Shown here in pieces: positions 34,354-48,110 of a stretch of 64,000 nt of DNA. Position 1 is the stretch's first letter. Each line of letters begins with the position of its first letter. The DNA lies in the NCBI GenBank assembly GCA_006176705.1, contig QRFJ01000386.1, positions 310,001-374,000 of the forward strand, read 5' to 3'. Both the position numbers and the translations under genes were made by a program. The notes beneath the pieces were generated by a model that was not told the DNA's origin, ran no database searches, and was given only the letters and a program-made list of their open reading frames with translations. Source of the DNA: Cocos nucifera. Lineage: Eukaryota; Streptophyta; Magnoliopsida; Arecales; Arecaceae.

Positions 34354-37300
34354 TCAAGAATCCCTGCAAGAAAAAGCAGATGCCACCTGAGCCAATCATC
34401 AAGTCCATGACCAATCCCAAAAAGGAGAGTCAATGTTATAACTAGCAACTAAAGACCACCAGGAGACTAATCAAAGAAAGACCACCACTAGAAGTCCTAA
34501 ACTATAATAAAATAACACAGGACCACATCTTATGGAAAAAAAAGAGCATCGCTGGACAAAATTCAGATATATATCATAAGATGGAAAATCCAGATATATA
34601 TTATGAGATGGATTATTTATATTATATTACATCACAATACGGTTCATCACGTCATGACTATAACTTATACAATAGATCCAGCCATGTGAATATCCAAATT
34701 TACACAGCAGGAAGTAGCCTATCATCAAAGTTCAGTAACAATTCATTTTTATTTATCAAGTATCAATTATGCCAGCTCACACAATATTGTTTCACTGTTT
34801 TGCTATAAAAAAAACAGATTTCTAAAGCCACAAACTTGTGAAAGATTTACAAGTTTGGATCACAAAGAAATGAGAACAAGTATAGAAAAGAGTTGGTTTA
34901 TCTCTTAATTAAATGCAATTAACATAAATTTTCACATTACTCACTTTTGTATCGACAAAGTGATAAATCAACTCTAACAATGCCATGCCTCCATTACTCC
35001 AATCCCAGCCTGATCAGTGAACTGACATCATATTATGACCTTATACTTTCCCTTCTGCCCTAGAAAACAAAAACCATGCCAGCCACAGCTTTATAAATCA
35101 GACTCAACCACCACCATATATTAAATCATCAATTTGCTTAGCAATTGCTTCAACTAACAATACCGCATATAAATGGAACCCCGAGCATATAAATACATAT
35201 CTACTTTCACACGAAAAGTAGTAAACAATGTTCTTGCAGGTAAAGAAAACCACTCCATTTGCTTCGTTTACACAGGCAGAGTGATTGTTACTGTATTACT
35301 TCCAGATGTGCACATATTTAGCTAAATAATGTTAAACATTATTGAAAAATGTTATACCTCCTTCAAAGCTTTGGAAATAGTTTCCAATCTGAAAGGCCCA
35401 TCAAAGTGGTTTCATCTTTTAGTTACATCTACCTCTATAGCATGCTTGTTATCTTCCTGTCCCTCATTTATACCTATTGAGGCCCCTCATTCAAAAAGAT
35501 GCAAAGGGCACTTAACAGTTAGAACAATGGTAGACCAGAGACATATCCCTTAATTACATCAGCTTCTTAATAGCCATACTTCGTATTATATATACATATA
35601 TCTCATATGTTCCATTGTTCTAAGAAAACTGGTGAGATTAAAAGGGATCTTTTAGAGAGACGCTTGAGCACAGACTAAATATGATCAAAGCAAAAGAAAA
35701 AGGCTAACTCAAACACTCATGCCTATGGGACTGAAACCTTTCATTGCTTTTGAAAAGTGGTTCTGAGATGGCATTAAGCATGGCTTTATAGATAAGGACC
35801 AATGAAGTTAAGAAATTAAGCATATACGAGCACTGCCTATCATTGGTCAGGACTATGCAGCAGAACATGCCCGGTCCTTCAACTTGTAAAAGTTTCAAGA
35901 CCAATGGGAAGAGAGCTTTCAGTCAAGGGAATATCTAGATTGGTTAACTACTACCGGCTCACTTTTCCCTGGGATTGTTTTGATCCTGGTCTATAAAATA
36001 GGCATTACTGCAGTGGTGGCTGTATCCTCTACGGATAGAAGAGTACCATTGCAGGATGCAATCTTCCAGAAAAATATAATCAAGATAAAATTTCTGATTC
36101 ACCCCTTCACTTCTACCCGCCTCTTATGGGCTTTGACTAGTAGTGCATGGTTATCCAAAACATTACTCTTAAAGACTTGGACAGCCCCAAATACTAATTT
36201 ATATGGAATGGAGTTCTTTGTTTGACAATCTTAAAAGAACAGATGAAATAGCAAAGTAGCAAGGAGATGTAATTTTAGAATTGCTTGAGCAATGCGTGTT
36301 TATGAAGAATCAGAAATTGAACATCTTTCCAGGGAAACAAATTTACCATCATACGTGATTACCATACATGTATTTGGGAAACAAATTCGTGTTGGTTGCC
36401 CAAATAGAGGAAACAGTTTGAGGAACATTTTATGGAGATGCTTCTCCATATCTGGAGCAATCACAAGGCCTTAAGACCTAGGACCGGACATGGCAGAAGT
36501 AGGCTTGGATTCAGTATTTTAAGCTTTTAGTAATAGGAAAGTTAAAAATCTTTCATGTAAGGCTTTATGTATATTCTATAAATTACTTTTTCTTCTAGTA
36601 AACTTAAACTGAAGGAATATTTGGATCTCTTCTGCTTCTTAAGATGATATATCTTCAGAACTGGAGGTTAAGGAATGTTAGACCACAATGGGAACAACAA
36701 CACAAAGGTTCACAGACTCAAAGGCTGGAGATATCTTCCAATCTCAGAGATATTAGTTTCCTGAGGAGAGAGAAAGACTGACTTAATCATGTCTCAAAAT
36801 AAAGATACCTCCTGATTCATATATTGCTATCTGTATACCTTATTCCTTTTGCATTTTGATAACAGAAATTTGTTACTGATGTGATGAAAATCATTTCCTT
36901 GAATATTATGTTCTCCAGAAATTTTCTCATCACCATTATCATGGAAAATCACTTCAGCTTTTCATTATTTGCTACCAAGTACCAAATGGTGAGTTTATAG
37001 CAAAATAGTCATTAGAAAATTGGGTTGGGACTGGGAATCTAACTGGAATATCAGAGCGCATATATCTGTATTTTCTTATTCATGCACACATATGATTGCA
37101 CATACGCATGCATTTCCATTGTATATTTTTAAAAGGAAAAACTCCACTCATGTTATTCAGCATCATTAGTTCCATATTTTAGTATCATAATCAACTAAAA
37201 TAATGTGTTTTGGACAGTGAGAAAATTGGGAAACAGGAAAGATATCACCACATCAAGCATCTGGCTAGCATACTAAATACCAAATGGACGCCAGCTTGTA

Positions 37301-40300
37301 TGCCATGAGCTCTATATAAGGACAGCATCATACATTTCAAAAGAGTTGAAAAGTAAAATATTCATACAGCCATTAAGTCCCTGATTCAGGAGTTTTTTGT
37401 AGGACATACCTTGCAATCTTAATATTTCTGAACCAGAGCATCAGAGTAAGCATCATAGGAACCATTGCTAAACAAAGGTGCTCCAATGAGTGGCCACTGA
37501 TAACATATCTTGTTACACCGTAAACCCTTTTATCCGCAATGGCCACAAATCTCGCAAGAAGGTAAAACCCTGCATGAATTGACAGCACCACAACTGTAAG
37601 TTAAAAAGGACATCAAGTATACAAGGTGCAGTGGTGCACATATTTGATATCCCATCTACATCACAAGCAATATGATGTTCAACAAGAATATAATCATGTG
37701 CAGTTATGCATCAGATATAAGCACATAACAGTAAAACATGACAGAAAACCATCATTATAAAAGAAAGCGAAAGGCAGTATTCACAACAAAAATCATTCAA
37801 CACTACCAGTCAACTGCAGATTCATATAATAATCAGGAGGGTGGCTTGTCACAAAGTCATTGTCTAAGACCTTTAAACAAAATGCCCTTGAATTTAAGTT
37901 GGCCTTTTTGGACATATTTTAATAAAATATCGACAATGCCATACTGAATAAAAGGCAATTATTTAAGCAAGCAATATCTGGATGCTTAAACATGAATAAC
38001 ATGATTTATCCAATCAACATAGGCCCATCACAAGGATGTACTTCAACACAAGAATTCAGAAACCGGTACCGGTTCCTGATCGGTATAGTATGGTACGGTA
38101 CCGTGCCATACCGGCCGATATGCCATGATGTATCAATTTTTTTCCGACTCAATTTTTATTCTAATTTTTTTTATAATTTTAAATTAAATAAAGATTATAT
38201 AATAATTCTAAGTTCTAACATCCCAAAAAAATAAAAAAAAAAAATCTAAAACAATGCATTAAATATATTTAATGTACAGGTCTCCAAGATATAAAAAAAA
38301 TAATTTACTAATCTCAAAATATCTACTGATCTAAAATCTTGTCGAGTACCTGTGATGTTCGTGGATATTTGAATCATTCTCATACTTCAGAGGAACATCA
38401 GTCTATCCCCTTATCCAACTAGCACGATAGTCCTAAATATTCATCCCATAAGGTAACCTCCCAGGATTGTAAGACATCTCAGATCTCTTGCTCAAACTCT
38501 GGTTCTAAGAGATATCCTTGGAATGATGGTATGGCTATAAAGAGACCCATCCAAATATGTTAGCAGCAAAATCCGATTCATAAGAAGTTCCAGACTACAT
38601 AAGATTGTAGTCACTGAAAGATGATGTCTCGGATGCATCATATCCATATCCATATAGATCATAAGCTGCCTGTAGGTGATAGGATCCATAATATGAGGAT
38701 AATCCAGATATATCCATGGATCTTACGTCACGTGCTAAATCATCTGCAGCTGCATCGTGTGCTGGACGATCTCTGAAAGACCGTCGTCTATATGAAATAA
38801 TATCCTCACGGCCTCTATCAGCTCCTGCACCGTGGTCCCTATCTTGTATGGCATGTGTAAACTAAGATTCAACGGTGAATCAAATACCGCTCTACGACTG
38901 CGTCTTATGAACAACAGTTTCTTATCCTCCAGCCCCTCCCTGGTCATCAGATCCGTCACTACTATCATCACTCATCCTGATCTCCGAATCTGAGCCAGCT
39001 AACTCCTGCACTCTCGAGAATGCTGCAATTATCTTTCCTTTTACTTTATCCTTTTTCTTACTTTGTTGTGTCTGAGAGGATGGATCTCTTCTTCCTGCTT
39101 GAGATGGCCGGCTTTGTCTCAAAAATTCTCACTCAAACATTTGGAAGGATGTCTCGAACATAGAGTCATGTAATGAATGACTTCTCTATGTGCCCTCAGG
39201 CTGTGGCTGATCAACTGAAACCCTATATAGAATATTTGTATCTGTCCATTGCTCCTGATCCATCCTGATCTTCCTAGCTACTAAACTGGCTGGTCGTGGA
39301 GGAGATCCCAGCTCATCAAGCTCTGGCTCCTGCTACTAGCCTGCAAGCCATCCAATTATCGGATTCTCGTCCCCATCAGCATAATCACCCAACATCAGAT
39401 CCATGTACTTCAGCTATACTGCATCTTGAGTACATTTTAACCTCAACCTTAGATTATAATGAACATATATAAGATCGTTGAGGCACTTCCGTGTCAGATG
39501 GTTCCTCTGTTTACTATGGATAATGATAAAAATCAACCAATTCACTCACAGCCACTAGACGAGACTGTCTGAGAAAGAATGCAGATAGCTACAGCTTTCA
39601 AATTTTCTGCAGACTGTCCAAAATGAATCCACTATTCAACTGCAAAAAATATTAACAAAAATTATTTATCATATTTCATGATATTCGTAGGTATATAAAG
39701 TCAGCAAAGTCTTCTCATTATTGATATGTAATTTATCTGGATTCATTTTCTTTTTGCTTACGACAGCCGATGAGACTCCAAAGCTGTCTGTTCCCTCTCT
39801 AAACTATTTCAACCGTGAAAAATATATTTGTTATATTAACAAATATACAGTTGATTACAGGCTGAATTTGGTTAAAATATTAAATACTCATATCTCATCC
39901 TCTCTAACATACCTCTTGCAAACATATTGATACAATTTCTGGATCATCCATCATCTTATATATCACATTACGAAGAGCAGTAAGAAGCTCATTATCTATA
40001 TCTATCCCAAGAATGGTGTACTGAAATCTTAGATTCAAATAATATGCTGTAGATAAATTTCATAAATGAATGAGTAGATTCATACAAGTAGAAGAAAAAT
40101 TTTCAGTGGACTCTTCGATTTGTGCTTACCGGCTAGATGCAAATTCCTACCCATCTGATAGTCCCAGCGGCGCTCGATAATGTTGATATATTCCTGGCTA
40201 TGTTTTGGATCTACCTCACTGATCTATTTCTTTGCCCTCTCCATCATGTGATACAAAAATCCCATTTGGGGGTATCTTTCACTGTCCACGGCACGAAGCA

Positions 40301-43300
40301 CCTCATATAATGGCTTGATAACCTTCACTATCTTATCAGCCCGTTGACCAAATGACTGACTAGTCACTAAGTTCTCCACACGACTTTTCTTAGTACCGGC
40401 TCTTGCATATCTACTCTCCTGCCACTCAACACTGACAAACATCTGACGCAATATTATTTTCTTCTCCAGAAGGCTATCAAGTGCTATGTAGTTTGTAGCA
40501 AACCGGATGACACCCGATCTCAAAATCTCTCCCCCGGTATATGTCCGCATCAATGACAAGACCCATATATGATTGTAGATGAATCTAGTAATAATCTAAA
40601 ATGAGTCCACTGCCTGCTGCATCCTACGAAGTTTTTCAATATCCATCAACATGAGATCAATGCAATATGCAACACATGAGATCCAGTAAATATGTGGTCG
40701 CTGCTCCATCAATAATTCTCCAGCGGTCTTATATTGCGATCCATTATCTATGATGACCTGCACGACATTCTACTCTCCTACTGAATCAATTACCTCCTTC
40801 GTCAATCAAAGGATATACGTAGCGTCGTGCACCTTATCTGAAGTATCAATTGATTTGTGAAAAATATTTTTCCATCATAATAAATCAAAAAATTGATGAT
40901 GCTCCGCCTGGTAGAACCGGTCCAACCATCACACATCACCGCCAATCCGTATGTAGGCCATTTATTCTTGTAAGAAGAAATCCATTTCTGTAGCTCCTTT
41001 TTGTTATCATCAAGAAACTGACCATAAATATCTTTCGATGCTGGGGGATCTACACTCGGACCAGCTGTCTGCATGGCTGAAATGGCAGACCAATAGTAGG
41101 TATTATCTGCTGCATTTACTGGAATGTGGCTAAAATAAAACCATGATTCAATAGCTCGCCACATGACTTTTTTCTTATTCTTCTTCTACAGACTATCAAT
41201 CCTCTATTGTTTTGAATCTTTGCTGGAAAAAGCATGTGGATCCAAATCATGAATGGTGACTCCTGCTGGCACGTCCCTGGAGGATGTTCTCTTACTACCA
41301 AATGCTCCCAGTATCGATGAAATACTGTGCCTGCCTCTATTGGATATCTCCCTGACTGAGGTGGTCCTTCTAAACTAGGATTCTCCCTCAATAGCCGTAG
41401 AGCCGAATCTCGATTCATAGTATGACGGTCCAAATCATTCTTTACATCTGGCCATCTCCTCCATACGGTACTGATCATCCATACTCATCCAAATGGTAGC
41501 TTCCATCTGTGCCTCCTCATCATCTGAAGTGGAGGCCTGCTCTAACTCTCTAGAGTGATAAGAAGGTAGCTCTTCAGCTCGACAGTCCACCTCTGCTCTC
41601 TTCTGCTTGGCCTTCTCCTTCATTGATTTAAAATCAGCAAGATGTTTCTTCATCAGCTGTCGGACCTCCTGCAGATATTTTCAATATATGGCCACATCGA
41701 GATAACCACCAGCCAAATGCTGCTTCAATCTAGTCACCCCTCCTTCATTAAACTCTGTGTTGCACCATTTGCATCTCCAATTTTGCCGAGCCGAGAGCAT
41801 CTCGCCATACTTTTAACCAATATCACGCTTTGTATCCTTCTTTTTACTCATTTCTATAAGTTTAATAAAACATATCATTTTAATATTGCCTATAAAAATT
41901 AAAATTTTTCATCAAAAGATCTTATATTTTTTATTATTTAAGTAATTAAAAAATATAAAAAAATTTTAAAAATTCTAAAAAATTTATTTAAGCTTAGATC
42001 CAAGTAGAAACATGTTATAGACTCTACATATATTCTTCTAAGCCTATTAACATATATTAAATACTATTTATTTTTTTATTTTATTTAAAATTAAATCTAG
42101 GTTACTATGCATATGAAACATTAAAAACTTTAAAATTGAACATAAAATTTATACTATACATAGCTTCAGTTATCGTAAATAATATTATGAATTTATAATT
42201 TTTTTATTATTTTTTTAATTTTTATTCTAAAAATATATTTTTTAAAAATATAATTAACGAAAATTAATGATTTTAGCATAACTACATAGGACTTTCAAAG
42301 GTCTATAATATATAATGAAATCATACCAAAATTATAAATTTTAGCATGATTTTTTCTTATTTTTTTACTTCTTACCTTTTTTTTGACACAAACTCTTAAA
42401 AATAAAATATTTACTAATAGAATACTAAATTTTCTTACTTTCGGTCGAAAACCGATGTCTCCTTGAGGTTGTGACATTTTTTTTGATTTTTTTTTTTTTG
42501 GGGGGGGCTTTGTTCATACTCTTAGCATCTTGAGAGTCCGAGATCACGCTCCCGGACTCTCAGGCTCTGAGAGTCTAAGGCAAAGAGAAAGAGGCAAGGG
42601 CCATTATTGGCTGACCCATCCCATCCCACAAATAAAAGAATAAACCCCCCACCCCCCTTATCCCCTTGTCGGTACGGCTCGATTCAGAGCCAAACCAAGC
42701 CAAACCACCCGATTCCAGGCGGTTTGATGCCGAATCGTACCGAACCAAGCGGTTCGATGTGTTTTTCAGAAAAAAATGCCGAACCGAACCAATTTCCCGC
42801 TAGTCCGCCTTAGTTCGGACTATACCGAGCGGTTCGGCCCGGTACGGCATTCCATGCTTCAACATTTGTTCCTTTCTATGACCAGCACTTCTGGAATATG
42901 GTGTCTGTAGATAATTTTCACGACTTCCATCCAATTCTTTTCTAGACTTTATTTATTCCAACCCACCAATCTGTGTTTGAAATTTATGCCTCAAAATATG
43001 CATTTAGACTATAATTCAGCACTCAAAACCATAGTTTGCTATACTGCCCGGTATGGCACATACCGTACCATACTAATCACATACCAATACATTGTCTCGT
43101 ACCATACTGACACTCGGTACACTATCTCATATTGTACCAACACTCAGTATGCTGTCTTATATCATACCGAACTACGTACCGATACTATAATAGGATGGTA
43201 CTAATACGAGGTCCGATACCAAGAGGACGAATGTTGGTCAAAACCATTACAAATAGTCTCTCTCTCTCAATTAAAATTTTATCAGGGTCATGCCCAAAAA

Positions 43301-46300
43301 ATACCCACAGCAAATTCTTCACTTCCGTGTACCACAATCAACACATCCAACAATACAATTTAGATACAGATTTCTATGGTATTTGACAGTTGTATGCCAA
43401 TCCAAAGGTACCTTCCACTAAATCCACCCAGCTTTTGTATTGTTAGAGAAAGTCTCACATGTCTTCCCATCTGTACGCAAGGTAGATCCAAGCCTCCAAT
43501 GTAGGGGAAAGCAACAACAAGGCCTCCAGGGTCAGGTTTACAATATATTTCCACATTAGGGTAATTACACAAAGAAAGATGTGCCATGACTGTTAACAGC
43601 ACTAAATCAAGGCATACTCCAAAATATGGTATCCCTACATGAAATATTCCTTTCATGACAAGGTGCCAATCTGAGCTAGGTCAATACCTCCAATATGTAC
43701 AGACTAGATAATACCATGTGCCTAAGTGCAGTGATTGTTTCATTCTTCAATACTGTAAAAGCCATGATAATTTTGAAATAAAGGGCTTAACAAAGTTCAA
43801 TAGAAAGTGTATAAAAGTGTATATACACATACATATAGACACATAGACATTTAAATCTTAAAGAAAAATAACACATCATTTTACAAATCCAATATTGACA
43901 TGTGCACATACAGACATTGTAGAATTGCACATCATGATATCATATAGAAAACCAACAGATAGATATAAATTGCTTGAAGATTGGACAATGGAACTTGTCT
44001 CAAAAATGAACCATCCAACAGAAACAAAAGAGAAAAATCATGATGTAATTGAAAAGAAATTCAAGTTTACAAGAAGATGATTTAAAAAGATTGGCAGTGG
44101 AAAGCAGGACCACATGTTATTTACAATAGCAAGGTTCCAAGACAATGTATGCTGTATGTTATGGATGCATAACAATGAAAAAAGAAGGCATAGGGTTCTA
44201 GAAATAAGTTGGTGGGATCTAAGAACAGAAAAGGCAGCACTTTTTGATGATAAATTGTTGAACAAGATAAGTGGAAGCATGGGACTTGAAATCATACCAA
44301 ATAATTTGTGGGATTGGATACTTGACTACATTACGGGTTTACTTATGAGTTCTTAGACGATCTGAAAGTAGACAGGAGATGCTATGGAAGTACCGATATG
44401 CCTGACAATGCATTGTTACATATAAGCTTATTAGGTGTTCTCACTATTCAAATTTCATAAGACCTCCCACCTTCAAACTGCTTTCTATTTCATGTATTAG
44501 TTGATTTATTCCAACATAACCATCAAAATTAAATGTAGAATGAGAAACCAACAATCAAGAAAAGTAATCATCAATATGCCTAACAAATCTAGAATGAGAA
44601 ACCAACAATCAAGAAAGGTGATTATCAATATGCCTAACAATTCGTTATGACTACGCACAGTCTTCTTAGGTGCTCTCACTTTTCAAATTTTGTAGGACCA
44701 CACTATCCCATCTCACACACCACTTTCCAAAGCACTCCTTTGCTGTAGAATGCATGCAGCACCTAGTATTGAGGATTCAGCATACTGCAGAACCAATAAA
44801 ATCACATGCAGATTTTAACTTTAGTACTTACAGTATAACAATATCCTTCTCTGGATATACTAAACCATGTATAGTCTTGTCTTTCTTAATATGATCCCTT
44901 GAGAAGCATGGTAATCACCTTCAAAAATTCATCAGATACCTACTATATGTTCTCTCAATCCTATCAGAGCTTTTTCTCCAAAATCCATTTAAAAGATTCA
45001 TTCTGAACTTTAACGTTAGTCAATGAAAATAAAAGATAAAACCAATGCACATTTTTAGGTCTATAAAGCACAGAACTGATTTACAGAGGCAGAACCATGG
45101 TCAGCATTAGGAGATGGTGAAGGAAATTGGCATTTCAAGATTTTCAATAAAATAAGACATTAATTTAATGGAACTAATATTGGACAAATTTACTTGATGA
45201 TGACGACAAAAACATGTCTCGAGTTGACTGAGAGGTTAATTTGTAAATTTTAGCTGTAAACAAACAAAATATGACAATTTTGTACTGAGAAAGATCAGCA
45301 ATTTCAAGCTTCACCACCAAGCCCAGTAATTTCACCTCTTTTGGTGAACAATGAAACTAACCCTCTAACTAAATATAATTTTGTTACTAAATGATTTTTC
45401 CTTCTTTAGCATTAGAGTCTTGTGGGTGAAAATCATGGTGTCTTCAGTAAGCCTGGATTACCAGGGCATCACACGAATAAATGTAGGAGGAAAGCGAGGA
45501 TTTTTTTTTTCTTTATTTTTTTATGCAACAAACAGATTTCTTTTTTTTATATATGATATATACAAACTTTATGGAGGAAAAGATAAGCCAGCAATGCAGT
45601 TAAAGGTATAGAATTCAACCTGTTGCCCAGAACCAATATCTTGAATGTGTATACTTTGGTGGGAACAAGAATACCATTGCAGGAATTGCAACACATGGAA
45701 CAAAATAGAACATCATGCAGAGACGAAGATCATCAAAGGTTCTGCAACCAGCTAAGATAGCACATCCAACAGAAATCTTTGTTAGACATTCTTTGAGCAT
45801 TTTTGAATTCACACAGGAACTAGAATTCAAACTAAGAGTAAAATTTAATCACCTTTCACATGCAATGCTGACCAGAACAAGCATTAGGAGGGAAAACAAA
45901 CATGTAATCCCCATCCGCTCATCATATCTCTCTATGAGTAAGTTAGATAGGACTGAAGAGGCTGAAATCATCATCTGCATCACATAATTTCAAAGAATAT
46001 AGCTAGTTAAAAAGTTGTGAACTCACAAGGTTGAAGTTAATGAATCAGCAACAAAAGCTTAAGCATCTAAGATTCCTACAATATCCTTGTGTTCCCAATC
46101 ATCACATAAATTTATAAAATTTGTTACTTTTTATTTTTATTAATGAATTGTTTAACTTTAATAATCTTAATCTTGCTAGAATTGCATGGCTTGTGTTACC
46201 AAATAAATAAAAGCAAAGGCATAGAGAATAAGAGGTATCTTAACATGTTTTAAGAAAGAAATAATAGAAATCAAAATCTGCATCTAAGGGACATGAAGAG

Positions 46301-47812
46301 ATGCAGCAGTTAGGGCATATTGAAACATAGGAAGAATATAAGATAGGATGCACAACAGAAGGTGGGCTCTCAACAATAATCAGTATGACACATCCTTAAA
46401 GAGATTGAATGATTAAGAATTAAGGAAGTCACTGATAGGTGTGCAAACCCAAGTCACATGAATTCAACCCAAGGTTCATTGTTTTGGTATCGGACCCCAT
46501 ACTAGTAACATTCTATTATAGTGTTGGTACATGGTACAGTATGAGATGGTAAAACATTCTAAGTGTCGGTATGGTATGAGACTACAGTCCAATATGTCTG
46601 GTGCGGTATGATTGAATAGTATGGCAAACCTTGATTCAAACTGCATGACCCAAAAGCCCAAAAGATCTAGATACTCGAGATGCAGATCACAAAGTAACCA
46701 AAATTTTAAATTTTCAGCTCAAAATATAATAAAGAAATGGGAACTCAACATGTCATGAGATATGTATAAGAAAAGGTGGGATCTTCATGGTGATAAATAT
46801 AATACCATGTTAAGAGGACAGAATTTTTTAGAACAAGCAAGTTGCTGAAGGTCATCTACACGAAATCAGATGAAAAATAAACTGTTGGCATTGGTACAGC
46901 CTAAAAAGGTCAAAAGATACGGAGATAAAGACTTAAAATACACATGGAAGCATGAGGGATACGATTCCAAGATTTGTCGGGTTCTTTTGCTTGACGTTCC
47001 AAATGCATCAGTTCCAATTTCCCTGACCAATTGGCTAAAACACTGACAATCCAAACACAAATCCGATTACTTAAATCATCTCATAAACAAACACAAGATA
47101 AACAGCAACCCAAGAAAAAAGATATCCACTGCGTAAGAAAGAATCCAGGTTTCAATCCAAAGTCTGACAATCCAATTGGAAAGAGAAAACATATGATGCA
47201 GAACAAAAGAAAGCAATGAACGAAGAAATACCGGTAATCGGTCCCAAATAACCCGTTCGTCGTCTGGCTTCAGATGATAATAAGCAGATCCAAAAGCCGC
47301 CGCCGCTGCCCCAGCATAATACAATGCCCAGCCCCAGACCTCCCCTTTTAAGCTACCAACCCAAAGACCCCATCCATCAAAACAACAAGAAAAAAAGCCA
47401 AAAAAAAAATTACAAATCTATGAAAGCGAGAAGAAAAGAGCAAAACCTGATGCCGAAACAGCTGCCGGAGAGGCAGAGGACGAGGCCGGGCACGCCGATA
47501 AGCAAGAAGGGAAAGCTCGTCAGCACGTTCAGAGTATTGGGAACTCCTGATACAATAATAGAATAGGCCAAAAAAAAAAAAGGGGGGAAAGAAATTAAGA
47601 ATGAAGAAATCAATAAAGAGAGGTATAGAAAGGAGGTCCGGAGAAGTTGGGGAAGCGAGCGGACCCAAGAAGTTGCGCATGTCGGCGAAGAGGTGGAGGG
47701 AGGGCGAGTGGGGGATTCTCGGGGTGGCGAGCATGACGAAGAGGAAGAGCAAGAGGGCACCGCCCCACACACGGACCCGGTTCTCTCTCTTCACCAACTC
47801 GAACTGCATCAT
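34354..47812 (-). CDS. Ceramidase-like CREST-superfamily multi-pass membrane protein, about 260 aa
   Basis: Coding exons: 47812-47665, 47546-47447, 47352-47232, 45974-45853, 45741-45620, 37569-37410, then probably 34363-34354; all junctions GT..AG with matching phases. A hydrophobic segment (GGALLLFLFVMLAT) follows a basic N terminus, and several more membrane spans follow. Conserved: PHSPSLHLFADMRNFLGVPN, S105/H109 in GSAYYHLKP, D120 in WDRLP, H231-x3-H235 in SGHSLEHLC. The Ser, His, Asp, HxxxH set is the metal-site signature of the CREST superfamily (alkaline ceramidase, PAQR, Per1, SID-1). Hydrolase activity on ceramide-like lipids in an inner membrane is inferred, not shown. If exon 6 is not spliced at AAG|GTATGT (37410/37409), the frame reads to TAA at 37373 and gives 269 aa. 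Intron 5 is 8.05 kb and holds an hAT transposon. Confidence 0.85.
38049..42856 (-). mobile_element. hAT transposon (4.8 kb), decayed, with perfect 8-bp target duplication
   Basis: CTTCAACA occurs at 38041-38048 and again at 42857-42864, exactly flanking the element; 8-bp duplications are diagnostic of hAT. Terminal sequences CAAGAATTCAGAAACCGGTA and, reverse-complemented, CATGGAATGCCGTACCGGGC are weak inverted repeats, followed by GGTAC-rich subterminal blocks with CGGTATAG in both. A broken transposase gene lies inside on the minus strand. The element sits in intron 5 of the ceramidase-like gene, in the same orientation. Confidence 0.88.
38900..41851 (-). pseudogene. hAT transposase (BED, DUF659, hATC type), multiple stops
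   Basis: Starts MSKKKDTKRDIG at 41851, followed by in-frame TAA. A BED zinc finger follows (WRCKWCNTEF...RLKQHLAGG), then a TGA and a Lys/Glu-rich linker. The DUF659 block has YGLAVMCDGWTGSTRRSIIN (41.0-40.9 kb), then VVQVIIDNGSQYKTAGELL and WISCVAYCIDLMLMDIEKL (40.75-40.63 kb), RFATNYIALDSLLEKK and ERYPQMGFLYHMMERAKK (40.5-40.2 kb), and a C-terminal DLVYVHYNLRLRLKCTQ region near 39.45 kb belonging to the dimerisation part. Many stops and frame changes; no functional protein is expected. Confidence 0.85.
43028..43222 (+). repeat. GGTA/TACC-rich dispersed repeat, copy A
   Basis: Starts ACCATAGTTTGCTATACTGC and ends CGAGGTCCGATACC. An inverted copy lies at 46483-46633. Both share CTATAATAGGATG/CTATAATAGAATG, repeated CATACCGA/CGGTATGG motifs and the same end blocks. 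In intron 5 of the ceramidase-like gene. Confidence 0.75.
46483..46633 (-). repeat. GGTA/TACC-rich dispersed repeat, copy B (inverted)
   Basis: Reverse complement runs from CAAGGTTTGCCATACTATTC to GGGGTCCGATACCAA and is co-linear with copy A. In intron 3 of the ceramidase-like gene. The motif vocabulary resembles the subterminal GGTAC blocks of the hAT element at 38049-42856. Confidence 0.75.
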
Positions 47813-48110
47813 CGCCCTCCTCGGCCTTTCTCTCTCCTTCCCCCTCCGATCTTCCTTTCGTTTTCTCGTTTCTGGGCTCGAGCCGAAGGGTAAAGGGCAA
47901 ATCGCTAGTCAGATTGTGGGCTGAGGGACGGCAAACAAAATTTGCCGTTATAACATGAAAGGATATGTTCATCATGTGGGCACGCGCACACATCTTACGG
48001 AACAAATCAGGCGACCAATCCACTTAGACGAAGAATATGTGTGCTCACATTGTGGGCCCAACTGCCATGCTGCAACACGTGGGCTTTCAATTAAAAAAGA
48101 GAATTAATTA
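47813..48110 (-). promoter_or_regulatory. Promoter and 5' UTR of the ceramidase-like gene
   Basis: A GA/CT-rich leader lies at 47813-47870. Upstream are TGGGC cores near 47917-47923 and 48051-48059 and a G-box-like ACACGTGGG near 48076-48084. No clear TATA box. Transcription start not visible. Confidence 0.45.
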
